NCBI GenBank assembly: GCA_030704615.1
Contig: CM060731.1
Location: 14,942,001-15,006,000, forward strand
Reading direction: 5' to 3'
DNA from: Takakia lepidozioides
Lineage: Eukaryota > Streptophyta > Takakiopsida > Takakiales > Takakiaceae
DNA: 64,000 bases
Shown here: positions 33,313-45,391 of the stretch, piece by piece
Numbering within the stretch: position 1 is the stretch's first letter
How the letters are laid out: each line of letters opens with the position of its first letter
Made by a program: the position numbers and the translations under genes
The notes under the pieces: model-generated
What the model saw: the letters and a program-made list of their open reading frames with translations, nothing else
Told to the model about the DNA's origin: nothing
The model's database searches: none

Positions 33313-34638
33313 TCAATCCATCCGCATCCCGATTGACCAAACCCGGTCGATGCACAACCTGAAAGTCATACTCCTGGAGTATAAGTGCCCACCGTGCAAG
33401 CTTCCCGTAAGCTTGTCTGACTCCATCAACCACTTGAGTGGCTGGTGATCCGTGACAAGGGTGAAAAGATTGCCGTATAGATAGCACCTGAAGTGTGCCA
33501 CGGCCCACACTGCAGCTAAGCACTCTCCCTCATATGAGCTGTACTTAGCCTCTGCAGCGTTGTTCGAGCGGCTAGCGTAAGCCACTACGAACTCTCTTCC
33601 CTCATCATCCACCTGTGTGAGCACCGCTCCAAGCCCCAGCATGCTCCAATCCGTATGCAGCTGAAAGGGACGCCCCCTGATAGGTCGTCTCAAGATAGGC
33701 GCCGAGGTCAACCTCGCCTTGAGCTCTTGAAAAGCTCGTTCCTGCTCATCTTCCCACTGCCACTCCTGGTCCACCTTGGTCAGCTTGGTTAGAGCCTTTG
33801 CAATGGTACTAAATCCCTTGACAAACCGTCTATAATAGTTTGCCAACCCCATGAAAGCTCGAACTCGGCTCACATCCGTGGGGCGTGGAATTTGTGCAAT
33901 GGCCTCTACCTTAGTCTGCTGTACCCCCAATCCTCCAGGATATATCATGTGACCCAGATACTCAATCTGGTTGTGGAAAAACTTGCACTTCCCCGGATGC
34001 AACTTCAATCCGTGCGCTCTCAAGCGCTCCAATACCACCTGAAGGTGTCTCTCATGCTCCTCCATCGTAACACTAAAGATGATGATGTCATCTATGTAGC
34101 ACCGAGCAAAGTCCACCCCTGCTAGAATCCTATCCATGACTCTCTGAAACTCTGCAGGAGCATTCTTAAGCCCAAATGGTAAGAACCGCCACTGATATAG
34201 GCAATCCTTGCCGTGCTCATTGATCCCCCAGAATGCCGTCTTCTGCTTGTCCGCCTCCTTGATTGGCAACTGGTGATATCCGGATCGTAAATCCAAAGTG
34301 CTAAAGGCCTTAGCATGCCCGATGGCATCAAAGATCTCCTCTGGTGTTGGCATGGCATACTTATCGGACTTGGTCTGACGATTTACAGGCCGGTAATCAC
34401 CGCACATACGTCTCTCCGTCCAATTGCCATAGACATCCTTCTTGGCTGGCATCACTGTGGCTGAAGCATACTCTCCACCAGAGAGCTCCACCAAACCTGC
34501 CTCCCAGAGATCTTGAGTCCTCATCTGAATCAAAGACCTCTCCATGTCACTGTATCTATAGGGTCTCCGAAAGATTGGCGTGTCAGTGGCCAACTCAATA
34601 CGGATCTCTTGACCCTTCAGTGCTCCCAAGTCCTTCAA
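33313..34638 (-). CDS. Element 2 reverse transcriptase-RNase H
   Basis: A single open frame of 441 codons covers the complete RT palm and fingers and most of RNase H. It includes FSTLDLRSGYHQLPIKEAD, WRFLPFGLKNAPAEFQR, the active site YIDDIIIFS (about 34082-34108), YLGHMIYPGGLGV, FMGLANYYRRFVKGFS, then RNase H LHTDWSMLGLGAVL, SSYEGECLAAVWAV and TDHQPLKWLMESDK. The frame breaks at about 33410, after which connector sequence (FQVVHRPGLVNRDADGLSRN) leads to the integrase. The RT lead-in continues upstream of 34638 in another frame after a one-base break. It is the best preserved RT in the window. Confidence 0.92.
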   Translation of the reverse strand: MKDLGALKGQEIRIELATDTPIFRRPYRYSDMERSLIQMRTQDLWEAGLVELSGGEYASATVMPAKKDVYGNWTERRMCGDYRPVNRQTKSDKYAMPTPEEIFDAIGHAKAFSTLDLRSGYHQLPIKEADKQKTAFWGINEHGKDCLYQWRFLPFGLKNAPAEFQRVMDRILAGVDFARCYIDDIIIFSVTMEEHERHLQVVLERLRAHGLKLHPGKCKFFHNQIEYLGHMIYPGGLGVQQTKVEAIAQIPRPTDVSRVRAFMGLANYYRRFVKGFSTIAKALTKLTKVDQEWQWEDEQERAFQELKARLTSAPILRRPIRGRPFQLHTDWSMLGLGAVLTQVDDEGREFVVAYASRSNNAAEAKYSSYEGECLAAVWAVAHFRCYLYGNLFTLVTDHQPLKWLMESDKLTGSLHGGHLYSRSMTFRLCIDRVWSIGMRMD

Positions 34639-34989
34639 ACTGAAGGCAAAGCAATTCTGTAAGCCCTCAGGAACCGCCGTATACGTCGTCTCTCTCCTCC
34701 GGTGACAATGGGTCCAATGTCAGGCTCCCAATTGTCCTCCGTAACTACAACCTTAAGTCCAGTGGGCTTAGAGGTAGAGGAGAGGACGTCCCGTGGTTGC
34801 TATGCTGCAACCTCTTGAGCAGTACTCCCTACCTGCTCAGTCAATGACAAGGCTCATCCTGCCCCATCATCTCATCCTTGAGGACCTCCTCAACCGAGAA
34901 GAATCCCCAACCTCATCCATCACAGCCGCCTTGGCTGCCAACTCCCTCTGAACCTCGAGCACCTCCCACGTGTGCCATGGATGCATGCA

Positions 34990-36094
34990 CCCCGTGGTCC
35001 TCATATGCTCGCCCCCACTCACTGCCTGTACCGTCTCGGTAGGCAGAGAGACCATTGAGGGAAGTGTATTCCGCACTCTGCGTTGCTCAGCTAGAGCCAA
35101 GCTGATAATCCAGGTCAAGCAATTGAGATCCATTGCTTGCCCCAACACTTGACGACGTGATGCCTCAGAAAGAGACGACACCGCCGTGGTACCAGTGGTA
35201 AAACCCATTGCCCGCTCACGCTCGTCAGCATTAGGCTCCACTAACTGCTGCAACTGAGCATCCCACAGGAGGCCAGGTCCACTATCCCGGAAAGCATGCG
35301 ATCCTGGGAAGCTGAGCAGTGTAGGTAATGCTGCTCGTGGTTGACCCACCTTGTTGACCACTGCCAAAGGCGAACGGTCATCGTGTCTCACACGTTGAGA
35401 CTGCCTCCCTGTGTCCAGAATGTTATCCACTGTGAGATGTGCTGGCCGCTGCACCCCATCAAATGCACGCTTGAGCAGTGCGGGTGGCATCATGTTAGTC
35501 CACCATAGCCGTGGACGATGAGCCCGTGACCCCACTGTAGCTGCATCTAGCAACACTGCTGACCCAAGCCACGACCGGACTTGATGCACACTGGCCATCA
35601 CCCTGGCCCGAGAATCGCCATCAGTGGCACATTCTCCAAGATGTATGCTGGAGATACAGCTTGATGAAGCTGCAAGTGGCGCAAAACCCGCACCATCTCC
35701 CAAAACAGACCCGACCTCGAGTCTCGCAATCCATTGCCATGCCCGGCTGATGAATGCCCTTGGCAGGGCCAACTGCCACTACCAGATCAATGGAGCCAAC
35801 CCGCTCCAAATCCTGCGCCCCCAGCAACGAAATGTCTGCTGGCAAGGCCTGCTGATATCCACGAATTGCAGACACCGACAACAACTCAGGGTACCGCTGC
35901 ACCAACTGAGCAACATGGCGAAGTGAAACGCGTCGTGCAGTCTCATCCCTCTCCACATACAGGTAACGCCGAACTCGTACACCTGCCTGTAACACAGCAG
36001 CCAATCCGGTGCTGATCCCGCCAAACAAGTCCAGAAGACAAATGCCTTCATCCGGAGACTGCCACACAATAGGTGTGGTGTCCAATGGAGACAA
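34990..36094 (-). CDS. Element 2 C5-cytosine DNA methyltransferase domain
   Basis: Same domain and order as in element 1: motif I DLFGGISTGLAAVLQAG (near 36018-36040), motif II YLYVERDETARR, motif IV with the Pro-Cys-Gln core (near 35742-35774, a one-base loss here), motif VI near 35627-35647 (another one-base loss just upstream), motif VIII GSRAHRPRLWWTN (near 35502-35540), then ERERAMGF and RRQVLGQAMDLNCLTW for motifs IX/X. All catalytic residues can be read once the frame breaks are allowed for. Protein similarity to the element 1 copy is very high, which suggests the domain has been kept by selection while the terminal repeats diverged. Confidence 0.9.
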
Positions 36095-36369
36095 TTGAGG
36101 TGGTCCTGGTGCAATCCCACACTCTCCTCCTCTCCTGACGGTACAAAAGCCTCCACCCAGGCTTGTTGCACCCGTCGATCAGCATCCCGCTGCAAATCCT
36201 TGCTCGTGCCCCACAATGGAGTCTGAGCAACCATGGTAGGCAACTCCGCCATACCATACATGTCATCCTGCTCTCCCGGAGGTGGTACATCCTCTGAATG
36301 AGCATTGCCCTCAAGCAACTCTCTAGGCCAACTCACTGCCGCTGTGAATGCTGCTAGTGTCGGCATCTT

Positions 36370-36762
36370 GCCTCGCTGGGCAACCGCAACTCCTCCTATG
36401 AACGTCACAGGGAGCTGCACACGCCGGCCCTCCCCTGACTGCCATGCAGGCCTATAGGAAGCTGACTCCTCCCAAAAATCCAGGGTGAAGCCCATGGGGT
36501 ACAACACTGCCCCACCAACCAGGACATCGTATGAGACTGCGTCTGTCACAATGGCCTTGGCTCGCATCACTGAGCCATCTGTAGGGTGATCCGGCCGTAG
36601 TCTGATAGCCAACTCATGCCGTGTCATGCCCCGAGCCTGCTCCGATCCTCCCAGAGACGTCTGTATCTGGAAAGGACAAGGCTCCATATCCGCCTCCGTG
36701 AGGCCCAAGCCTGCAATAGCAGCTCTGCCCAGCATCAGTGGCTGAGCTCCCGAGTCCAACAA
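36370..36762 (-). CDS. Element 2 aspartic protease
   Basis: MLDSGAQPLMLGRAAIAGLG contains the catalytic D-S-G-A motif; CPFQIQTSLGGSEQARGM and AKAIVTDAVSYDVLVGGAV continue the fold. The frame is open from the protease towards the methyltransferase, with only a linker of about 90-100 residues between them. This indicates one polyprotein. Confidence 0.82.
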
Positions 36763-37284
36763 GACCGCAGTGGCCGGTACCTCTTGCCTGCCGGTCCACT
36801 CAAACAGAAAATGCCATCCTGGTTGTCTAACATGACAACTCCAGGTGTCACCATGGCGCGCTCAATGGCTGGCCTAGCTGGCAGCTCCATCAACCTGGCA
36901 GCTGCAGCTTGCCATGGCGCCGCCGTGGCAGTCTTGACCCTCAAATCCGAGGATCCCTCCGGCACTACACCTCCCACTATCTCCGCAGAAGATGAAGTAA
37001 CCTCCCCACTCTCACAGAGTGTAGCTGCCAGCCTGAACACCTCAGCTGGTCTTACCCCCGGCGTCGCAATCATGGTAGCCGAGAACAATGGAGCCTGGCA
37101 CACAGATGTGGCCGCTCCTAGCAGCACACTAGCTGCCGTAGCCTTGGCAACACTAGGTAGTGGTGCTACCCGTGTAGCTCTCCCCAATGGCATAGTAACC
37201 TCCGCCTCGGTAACAGTCGGGCGAGAACTAGGTGCCATGGATGGCGTCGACACTGTCTCCGCCAATGTGAATGACTGAGGAAGC

Positions 37285-38931
37285 CTAGCCTGACGGCTTG
37301 CCTCCCCACGCTGTGGATCCAACTCCACCTCTGCACCGTGGCTCAGGAACTCGTGCTGCTCCTCGAGTCACGGCTGCAGCAGACTCCACCTGCACTAGTG
37401 GTAGTGCTGCTCCACACATGAATCCCATGCCTCCCATATCTCCTCCCTCAGGAGCAGGAGGTGGACCATCCGGCCTTAGAGCCGGTACCACCTGAGCTGT
37501 AGCCATGGCAGCGAGCCTCTGCTCTAGCTGCTGAAGCCGGTTGGCCATGCCTTGGTCAACACCCTGACCTCCGCGTCCTTGGCCACGTTGAGCTTGCCCT
37601 TGGCCTGCACCTCGTGGCTGGCCACCTCGTCCTCTCTGGGCTGCTCCACCTCGCCCCGGCCACCATTGTTCCCTTGGAACTGGCCTGGGCGCAACTCAGG
37701 ATGCAAACCATAACACTGGCCTCTCCATGCCCGTGTTTGCCACAATGCCCACACTGTAACTGTGCAGGCTGTGCATGTGCCGGCCCTTTGCCTCCCTCTG
37801 GGCAATCCTTCTTGACATGGGGTCCTCCACATGTCCAGCACACCACATCCGCCCGTTGTTGGCCAGCAAATGAAGGGAGAGACCCCTGCATCTGAGGTCC
37901 TCTCTGCCCTTCCCTGAGCTTCACCTGAGCCCCCTTGTTGCCTTGAGCACGTTGTAGGTAGTGGTTGGCTAGGAGCACCACTACCCCGTGGTGTCTCCTT
38001 AGCAAATCCCACCATGACCACTCGTTCCTCCACCATGTTGAGCTCTATCCGCTCTGCCAGCAAAAACACATTTGCTAAGGTGGGTTGGGCCGCTTGTAGG
38101 AGAGTTGCATCCCGCACCCTTCCTCAGCTCCTTGTCCAATATCCCATACCAGAATTGGACTGCCTGAGCTTCCGTAACCCCTTGGGTTACATTTATCAAG
38201 CGCCTCATGCGAGTGAAAGCCTCCCTCAAGCTCTCGGTCGGCTTCCGTTGGAACTCTTGCAAGCTCCGCAACTTCTCTGTCCTCACCCCTTGGTAGTTCC
38301 CTCTCAACTCTTCGAAGAACTCCACAACAGGGTTGAAGGCAGGCACGGGTGCTAGTGCTGGTGCGGTAGTGGCTTGGGTGGACGTCGTAGCTACTGTACC
38401 ACCAGTCCCACTGCTGCTTGCTGAAGCTGCCCGGTGCAGCGGCAGGTGTAGCCACTGCCCTCGTGGCTCTAGTGCCCCTAGTGATGGAGACATAGTCGGG
38501 TGACCAGTACATCCTCCACTCCTCGATCTCAACCTCATGCCCCCGCCTGAACTCATGGTAATCATCCATAGGCGGCCCCTCAAGGTGCTGAAACAGCCCT
38601 TTCCATGCCATGAAGGCGTAAATAGTTGTGGATTGCGCATTTGCTGCAAATCACACCAACTATCAAACTCTTGGATAAAATCATCCAACTCGATGGTGCC
38701 CACCGCCCCAGAGTACCTTCGTGGCCCCTTGGTAGCTCCATACATCTCCTCCATTGTGTCCCACAACAATGGCAAAGAAACAACTTGCACCGCCGGTATG
38801 AGTCCTCCTGATTCACAATCCGAATCAGAACCTTCCGGAAGACACAGGAGGTGAAGGTGGCCTAAACCGCACACCTCGTCTCGTGTACCCACTAGTATCG
38901 CTAGTGCTCGAACCGGCACTGTCCCCAGCAA
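37285..38931 (-). pseudogene. Element 2 Gag (frameshifted)
   Basis: Sequence ELDDFIQEFDSWCDLQQMRN, PVVEFFEELRGNYQGVRTE, LREAFTRMRRLINVTQGVTE and VQFWYGILDKELR mark the capsid-like Gag domain. Two nucleocapsid knuckles follow: CWTCGGPHVKKDC and CGHCGKHGHG (final Cys after a break). The C-terminal spacer has Pro/Gly/Arg-rich sequence and leads to the protease. At least four small indels split the frame. No in-frame ATG is evident at the N-terminus. Confidence 0.8.
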
Positions 38932-39602
38932 CTAGTGGCACCTCCGTGTTGACACTCAACCGGTCATGAACATGTCCCTAACCCCTCTCACAAGGTAACC
39001 GAGAACCTGTTGCGGCTTATGGTTTGGAATACTAAGTTCCTAACATAGCCTACACCTGTACCTGCATCCACCGCAAGCACTCCTATGGTGGCTGGTCATC
39101 ACCCCAGCCTCACCATCGACAGCATGCTCTAGGACTGGCCGGTGATCAAATCCGGACCAATCACCTATAAAAACAAGCGCCCACACAAAACTAGCATGGC
39201 GCACAGTCAAGCATGCAGGTATGGAGGGGATCCAAACACAAGAAATCAGACGACAACTCCCCCCACCAAAAACAACTCCACGGTGTTGCTCCTGCAAGGA
39301 CACCCCAGCCCAAACCCGGACTGACTCTTGCCTCCACCTACGGAAAGGTCTTGGCCTAATGAGAGGGTGGAAACTACGAGGAAGAGAAGCTAAAGCAATG
39401 CCTAACCCCAGCATGCCCTCATCCCAACACTCTTCCTCTCCTCTCCCTCACTTGCATGACCATGGGAATATCATGAAGATACTCCTCAAACCGCCCTCCA
39501 CGAGCTTCAAAATTCGGCCTTCCAGACCACATGCCAGTCCTTAGGCAGTCCACCAGTGCCTCCACGAGTCAGCACAGGCCGTCCACAGGTCAACACGGGC
39601 CA

Positions 39603-40173
39603 CACCAGCACAGGCCCACACAGCTCACTTCCACAGGGCACAGCCTGTCACAGCCCCTCACAGCCCGTCACAGCCCCAAAGGCCCAGGCACGCCTGTCAC
39701 AGCCCCTCACAGCCCGTCACAGCCCCAAAGGCCATGGGCACGGCCTGTCACAGCCCCTCACAGCCCGTCACAGCCTCAAAGGCCATGGGCACAGCCTGTC
39801 ACAGCTCGCCACAAGCCTGTCACAGCCCGTCACAGCCGCACAGGCCTCAGGCACAGCCTGTCACAGCCCGCACAGCCCGTCACAGCCCCAAAGGCCACTG
39901 GGCACAGCCTGTCACAGCCTGACACAGCCCGTCACAGCCCCACAGGGCACAGGGCACAGCCTGTCACAGCCCATCACAGCCCATCACAGGTCACAGCTTG
40001 CCACAGCCTGTCACAGCCCGTCACAGCCCCACAGGCCACAGGGCACAGCCTGTCACAGCCCCTCAAGCCCGTCACAGCCTCAAAGGCCTCAGGCACGGCC
40101 TATCACAGCCTGACACAGCCCGTCACAGCCCCACAGGGCACAGGGCACAGCCTGTCACAGCCCATCACATGGC
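39603..40173 (-). repeat. Minisatellite of ~10-bp CACAGCCYGT units in the element 2 leader
   Basis: More than 40 variants of CACAGCCCGT / CACAGCCTGT / CACAGCCCCA are interspersed with AAAGGCC-type spacers, giving higher-order units of about 45-70 bp. The long plus-strand open frame across it is a by-product of the repeat. Element 1 lacks this array. Confidence 0.9.
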
Positions 40174-40639
40174 CGCTCTGGCAGTTTAGCCATTTCTCCA
40201 AGGGGTTAGCCACGCCAAGCTAGGGTTGTGTGTCTCTGGACTCTAGGCTTCTTTCCACCGAGCTATGGTGGCTGTGAGGAAATCAGCAAGGTATCCTTGC
40301 TCTTTCGGCTCCCACACACCACCATAGTAGCCCCAAGCCATGAGGTGGTTGCCACAACCAAGCCTTCTTTCTCACTTAGCCTCCCCAAACACGCCACTAA
40401 ACTCAATGGCAAACAACCAAGCCCTGCTGGTTCCCAGCCCTTGTGAGCACTCATTCAAGCACTCCCCTCATTGGCCATAGCATCTGTCTTAGAGCCTATT
40501 CCAGCCCTCTACACCTGTTGCTTCAAGAGTTGCGCTCCCTTCAAGCTTGAAGTTGAAACCCCAACTCACATAGGCCCTACAAGTGCTTTCTTTCACTCCA
40601 AGTGGAAACCAGCCCTAGACCTTCCGTTCTAGCTCTCTA

Positions 40640-41040
40640 AGGCTTGAAAACAAGAGCCTCAATGGGCTGAAGGCATGCTCCACACATGCCCCACTCTCAC
40701 CATAAGAGAATCAGCTCCTTTGCTTCATTTCTTGCACCCACAAACCTGATAATACAAGCTTCAGCAGGCTGAAAGCATGCTCTACATGCCCTACAGGGAA
40801 ACCAGCCCCTTCCTTCCTTTCTTGCACTCCCACACCTAAAAGTGCAAGCCTTCACCAGGCTGATAGCATGCTCCACACATACATTGCCCTCACATAAGGG
40901 AAGTCAGCCCTTCCCTCTTCCTTGCTTGCCCTCCAAGCTTGAAGATGGAAGCTTCAATGAGCTGAATACATGCTCCACACATGCAACCTCTTCACACAAG
41001 AGATATCAGCCCCCTATCTTGGCTCCTTGGCTCCTTGATG
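40640..41040 (-). repeat. Four imperfect ~105-bp tandem repeats in the element 2 leader
   Basis: Successive units share the patterns AGGCTGAAAGCATGCTC, CACACATGC, a run such as AAACCAGCCCC, and CTTGCACTCC. They have diverged by substitutions and small indels. Confidence 0.7.
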
Positions 41041-41684
41041 CTCTCTCTATGACAAGACTAAGCACTCCATAGCCTTTGCCAAGCTCCTGAAACCCTAAGG
41101 CTTACATTTCCAGCCACAAGACACTTCTCTTGTGGTGCAAGAACTCTTCTTCCAAGCTCTGAAACCTAGGTGCACATTCCATGGCCTTGCCGCACCTCTT
41201 AGCTCCTGATCCAGCCCTGCTCTTGCCATGACAAGAGCCCTCTCAATGCTGAAGCTCGAGATTGAAACCCAATCTCACCATACTCCACAAAGTGCACTGA
41301 TTTGCCCCAAGCAAAATCAGCCCTTTCGCTTGGTCTTGCAATCCTTCACACAATGAAAGCTCGCATTCCCAAGTCCAGTTCTCAGCTTTGCCACCAAAGC
41401 CACTATAACCTGCTCTTGACTGGTCCTCTTCCCAATCGTGCTTGCTCATGCATGTACACAATCTGGAACCATCAAGGTGCTCTGGAATTACCTGCAGCAT
41501 GGTGCTTTCATCTCTGAAGCTGAAGATCGAATGCCAAGGTCTACCACCTCGTAACCCACATCGCCTCCGCTTCTAACAACTAAGAGCTCCACGGTGCTCC
41601 TTGCATAACAACTTGGTTTCTCTCATTCTCAAGCAAAAACCACAAGTGCTACAACTAACTCGTATCTGGCACTCACAGATACGA

Positions 41685-41700
41685 GCTGATCTTTCTCGAG
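41685..41700 (-). promoter_or_regulatory. Putative self-complementary primer-binding site, element 2
   Basis: CTCGAGAAAGATCAGC directly follows A1 in element orientation. It is complementary to the element's own A segment (41866-41881 in A1 and 31060-31075 in A2) at 15 of 16 positions. It changes with that segment relative to element 1 (GAGAGAG becomes GAGAAAG in both). Confidence 0.65.
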
Positions 41701-42027
41701 TGATAAAGAAGAAGAATACAAGCACAAGCTCATGCGAGCTCACAAAGCTGAAGCATAAACTCATGCATATATAACCTCATCACTCAAATACAAGTCAAGC
41801 CAAGTGCACCCCACGCCATGGGGAATCCACACTACGGCGCCATAGCTAGGCGCGGTGAGGCTCAACTCGAGAAAGATGAGCCTCCCGCGCTTGCCGTGAA
41901 GATAACCACTCCAGGGCCTAAATCTGCCTTGACCCCTGGATTGACACTTGGGCCAATCCCAAATGTCAATATGTAAAAGCTAGCTATTTCCTAGCTAGTT
42001 TCACACTAGTGGTAAAATAACTTGACA
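41701..42027 (-). repeat. Element 2 terminal repeat A1
   Basis: This 327-bp repeat is identical by eye to A2 and directly abuts the target duplication ATGTT. No B segment is present at this end. Confidence 0.92.
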
Positions 42028-42032
42028 ATGTT

Positions 42033-45000
42033 GTTAATTTGCATCATATTTTATTTGTTTGTAATATTATGTGGTTTGTTTGTAAGATGTTTTAGAAACT
42101 AACATTGCAGTGTGATTTGCAGTCCCAATTGGCATGGGTTGGGCAGATTGGTCCAACCCCTTTTGCATGCAGGCGACCCGGATTATGCTTTGATGTGCCC
42201 AGAAGACTAGTGAAGGATTGGCCATCAATAGCGTACATCCCCAATCCCAAAGATTGTTGGGATGACAATACCATCTTGGAGTACACATAGCTATGTGAAT
42301 CTATGTTGACAATCCGACTTGCTGTCTCTTATGATCCATTGCTGAATTCCACCGATTCTTCACACGACGATGATTTGTTCGTCGCGCCTCCACGCGGAGT
42401 TGCTGCCATCCGTAATTTTGTGCTCTATTATCAACGTGAGCTTTATGTCAGAAAGCCAATCTTCTCAATCACTAGATGTGGGATGAAGCAACATATTGCC
42501 CATGATGGATTGATCCGTGGAGTTTCACGATCAAATCAACGATGAAATCAATCATTGACATGAATATGAATATTCCGAGGAATTAGATACGAGGGAATTG
42601 GAAAAATATCTAGTATGCTGCACAAGTAATACATAATATGTCATAAGCTCATTTGAGGCATTTTAATCAACCATCTTACATAACATTTGGTTCTTAAAAG
42701 AGACAAAGAGTCTAGCCTAAAATAAGAGATTGTTTAATTCTTCTAACTAGACTTTCTTTAGCTTCCCATGGCTTCTCAATGGGTGAGGCGCCTTTGGGTG
42801 GTTCACTGTACCTTCTGGTTCGCGCCTTTCCAGAGGAGATTTGTGTTTTGTCGATTAGAAGACGTAACTCTTCCAATGGAAATCTTAGTTGAAAGTGTCC
42901 AATTCCCGAAAGTGGGCGGATCCTAAAACGAGTGTTGTTTGACTAATCATAGCTGGAAAGAGATGACTTTTTGATGTGGAAACGTGGTCGGAAGTAGTCT
43001 GAAAGGGAGTTTGAAGAAATTTCTGCCCTTTACAACTTTACTGTGACAATGATGGGCTACTTGGAATACTGTCAGCAAAGCTTGAAACATGTTGATACAA
43101 TGAGTTGCAAAATTTGTCTTGCTGGTGCTACAGCCTTGACGCCTGGGGTTCAAGTTATTGATTGGCATGCAATTTTAGAACTACACCCTTGTTTGCAAGA
43201 GGATCTGCACAGCTGTTTGCCTGAAATGGCCATAGGGGATTTGCTGGCAACCTTTTGGAGACGTTAGCACTCTAGACTATGGTCATATATCTGTGAAGAA
43301 CCTACAGCTTCACTATGGGGTGACGTCAACTGATCTCTAGCCAATCTTGCCTCAGCATCACACAACATTCTCCCTCTAGGATTTGCACGGATCCGACGAT
43401 AATCATGTTACAGGTTCATTTAATGTCAGTGTAAGGGTTGGCTTTGGCATCATACCAGGAAGCAAAATGTTGATTCTTTGCCGATGTAACCCTCTATGTT
43501 ATACAGAGGTGACACATGTGGTTGCACTCTCAGTCAAACCGTCCTGAGAAATGGCTAGAGAGGTGAACTTAAATATGTCATGGGAAAGACAAAGATAGAA
43601 ACAGTTTGATGACGACAAGGGCCCATGGAACAAAGTAGAAAAACGAATTTAAATTTGTGGGAAGGCCAAAGCACCCAAGAGACATAAGAACAAGAACCCA
43701 TGAACCACACAAGAAACAAATGGTAGTACGAACAACTAAGCGTTGTGTGAAGGCAAAATGCCTCAGAAAGACAGTAAGAAAGAAAATCTGCAATGTCGTG
43801 TGTGTTTGTAACAGTGCACAAAGTCCACATTACTGGACATCAGAAGAAGTGAAGAATAAAGAATGAAGTTGGGAACAAGCGGAAGTGGTGGTTGGACTAG
43901 CTCCAACCAACGTCTTCTAGTTGTGCATGCCCATGTGTATGCAAAGATTCTGAGAATTTATAATATGTCCTTGTCAACATCTGTTGATGTTGGTAATACT
44001 CAACCAGTACTACAAACTGTAGTTTTGGCAACGTGTCTGAGAGAGGTATGACAATGGACAATCCAAGTTACACCGTTGGCAACTTAGTTCTTAACTAAAA
44101 GTTCCACAAGGAGAGTGAGCCTTCAACGGCCATAGTGACCCCATTCCATCTCCTCTTTTTTATCCAGTTTTTGTGCTCTGCCCAATCTGGTTGAAGAGTC
44201 TATTGTCAGAAGGCCAAGGCATGCAAAGTCCTGTCTGCAGTCTTACAAGAGGCAAGTACATAACTCTCTCTGTGCTCATCTCCTTGGTAATGTGGCATGA
44301 TTAGCTTGAGCAGGGAAGTTGTGGTCAGATTGGAACTATTAGCTACCATCTACCATACTCGCAATAATTCCTTTTAACTATTGAGGTAAATGCAGCTTTC
44401 AGAAGGGGGAACGGTGCGGTGGATGAATCATTCAACCTTGGAGAGCATCTGGCCAGTCTTCCTGGAAAGCTTCGCCTCCCAAATTATCTTGTTCCCTATT
44501 TCCCCATGGTTTTTGAACAAATACAAACCCTTGACTGTGGTATGAAGTTATTTAAGAGTTTGAAGGCAGTCTCCTTTATGTCGAGGTGCATCATTTGAAT
44601 CTGGGATTTGGTGGAGAGGTGGACGTGCATTTCCAAGGCAGCACCAATTGTTAGTCTTGTTACGTTTCTTGCTGTCATTGTAAATTCAATTGCAGCTGGG
44701 AATCCCAGCCTCGTCTTTTGGTGGTGTTTGATGCTAGATCCGCATCAGCTTGCTTAAAAATAAATCCTTGAATCGTTGAAGGCGTCATCTAATGGTTTCA
44801 GTAACAATAAATCATTCCTTGGTGAGTCTTAAGTCTTTCATCCCAAGTAGCATTGGAGCATAATGTCTCATGGAATACCCAATCAGGTGCGTTGTTGTTA
44901 TGTCTTTTTGAGTAAATAATTGATTGGTCACCATGCAACGAATATACCGTGTCCAATCTTGGTTCGGATCCACTGGGTAGTGAGCGGTCATAGAGCGTTC

Positions 45001-45119
45001 TACCCTATTGGAATCCTCCCGTTGTTGCATATGGTTGACATGCAACAAACCCCAGAGAGGCACCTATAGAGAGTAGTCTCCCATCTATAAATCCCTCTTT
45101 TTGCTATAATATAAGGCGG

Positions 45120-45153
<34 letters not shown>

Positions 45154-45391
45154 GCCTCCCACATTAGAAACGTAAATTAGGATGTCATCTTGAGGGACTA
45201 CCTACGTATGACTATGACTACTGCCTTTTTGTAGGAAAGTGGACACGTTGAACCCTAGATCACCTTATAATGTACAGGCAAGGCAATAGAAATCCCAACC
45301 ACCGGGCTACCTACTCTAGTGGTAAGAAGGGTATATAGCATGGCTTTGTGTTGCTCCACACTATAAATGTGGTGGCTTCTTCAGGGTTTAA
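42033..45391. other. Unrecognised DNA between element 2 and the piggyBac-like MITE
   Basis: No gene could be supported. An (AT)n microsatellite lies at about 45123-45150. Short open frames (for example at 42303-42545 and 43657-43866) have no recognised domains. Confidence 0.3.

Larger units (their letters stand above)
38932..41684 (-). other. Element 2 long 5' leader
   Basis: About 2.7 kb lies between the primer-binding site and Gag. It holds the two repeat arrays listed separately and no recognisable coding domain. It is about 1 kb longer than the leader of element 1. Confidence 0.55.

Noticed and set aside
39603-40173. CRISPR-like array
   Set aside because: Units are about 10 bp, variable and without unique spacers of constant length; the context is a eukaryotic retrotransposon.
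39531-40223. 230-codon plus-strand open frame rich in His, Ser, Gln and Pro
   Set aside because: It is the translation of the 10-bp minisatellite in the leader of element 2; other frames are similarly open and nothing resembles a protein domain.
45297-45387. D-arm-like segment (ctctagtggtaagaaggg) before the piggyBac-like MITE as a SINE
   Set aside because: No B box, tail or duplication was found.
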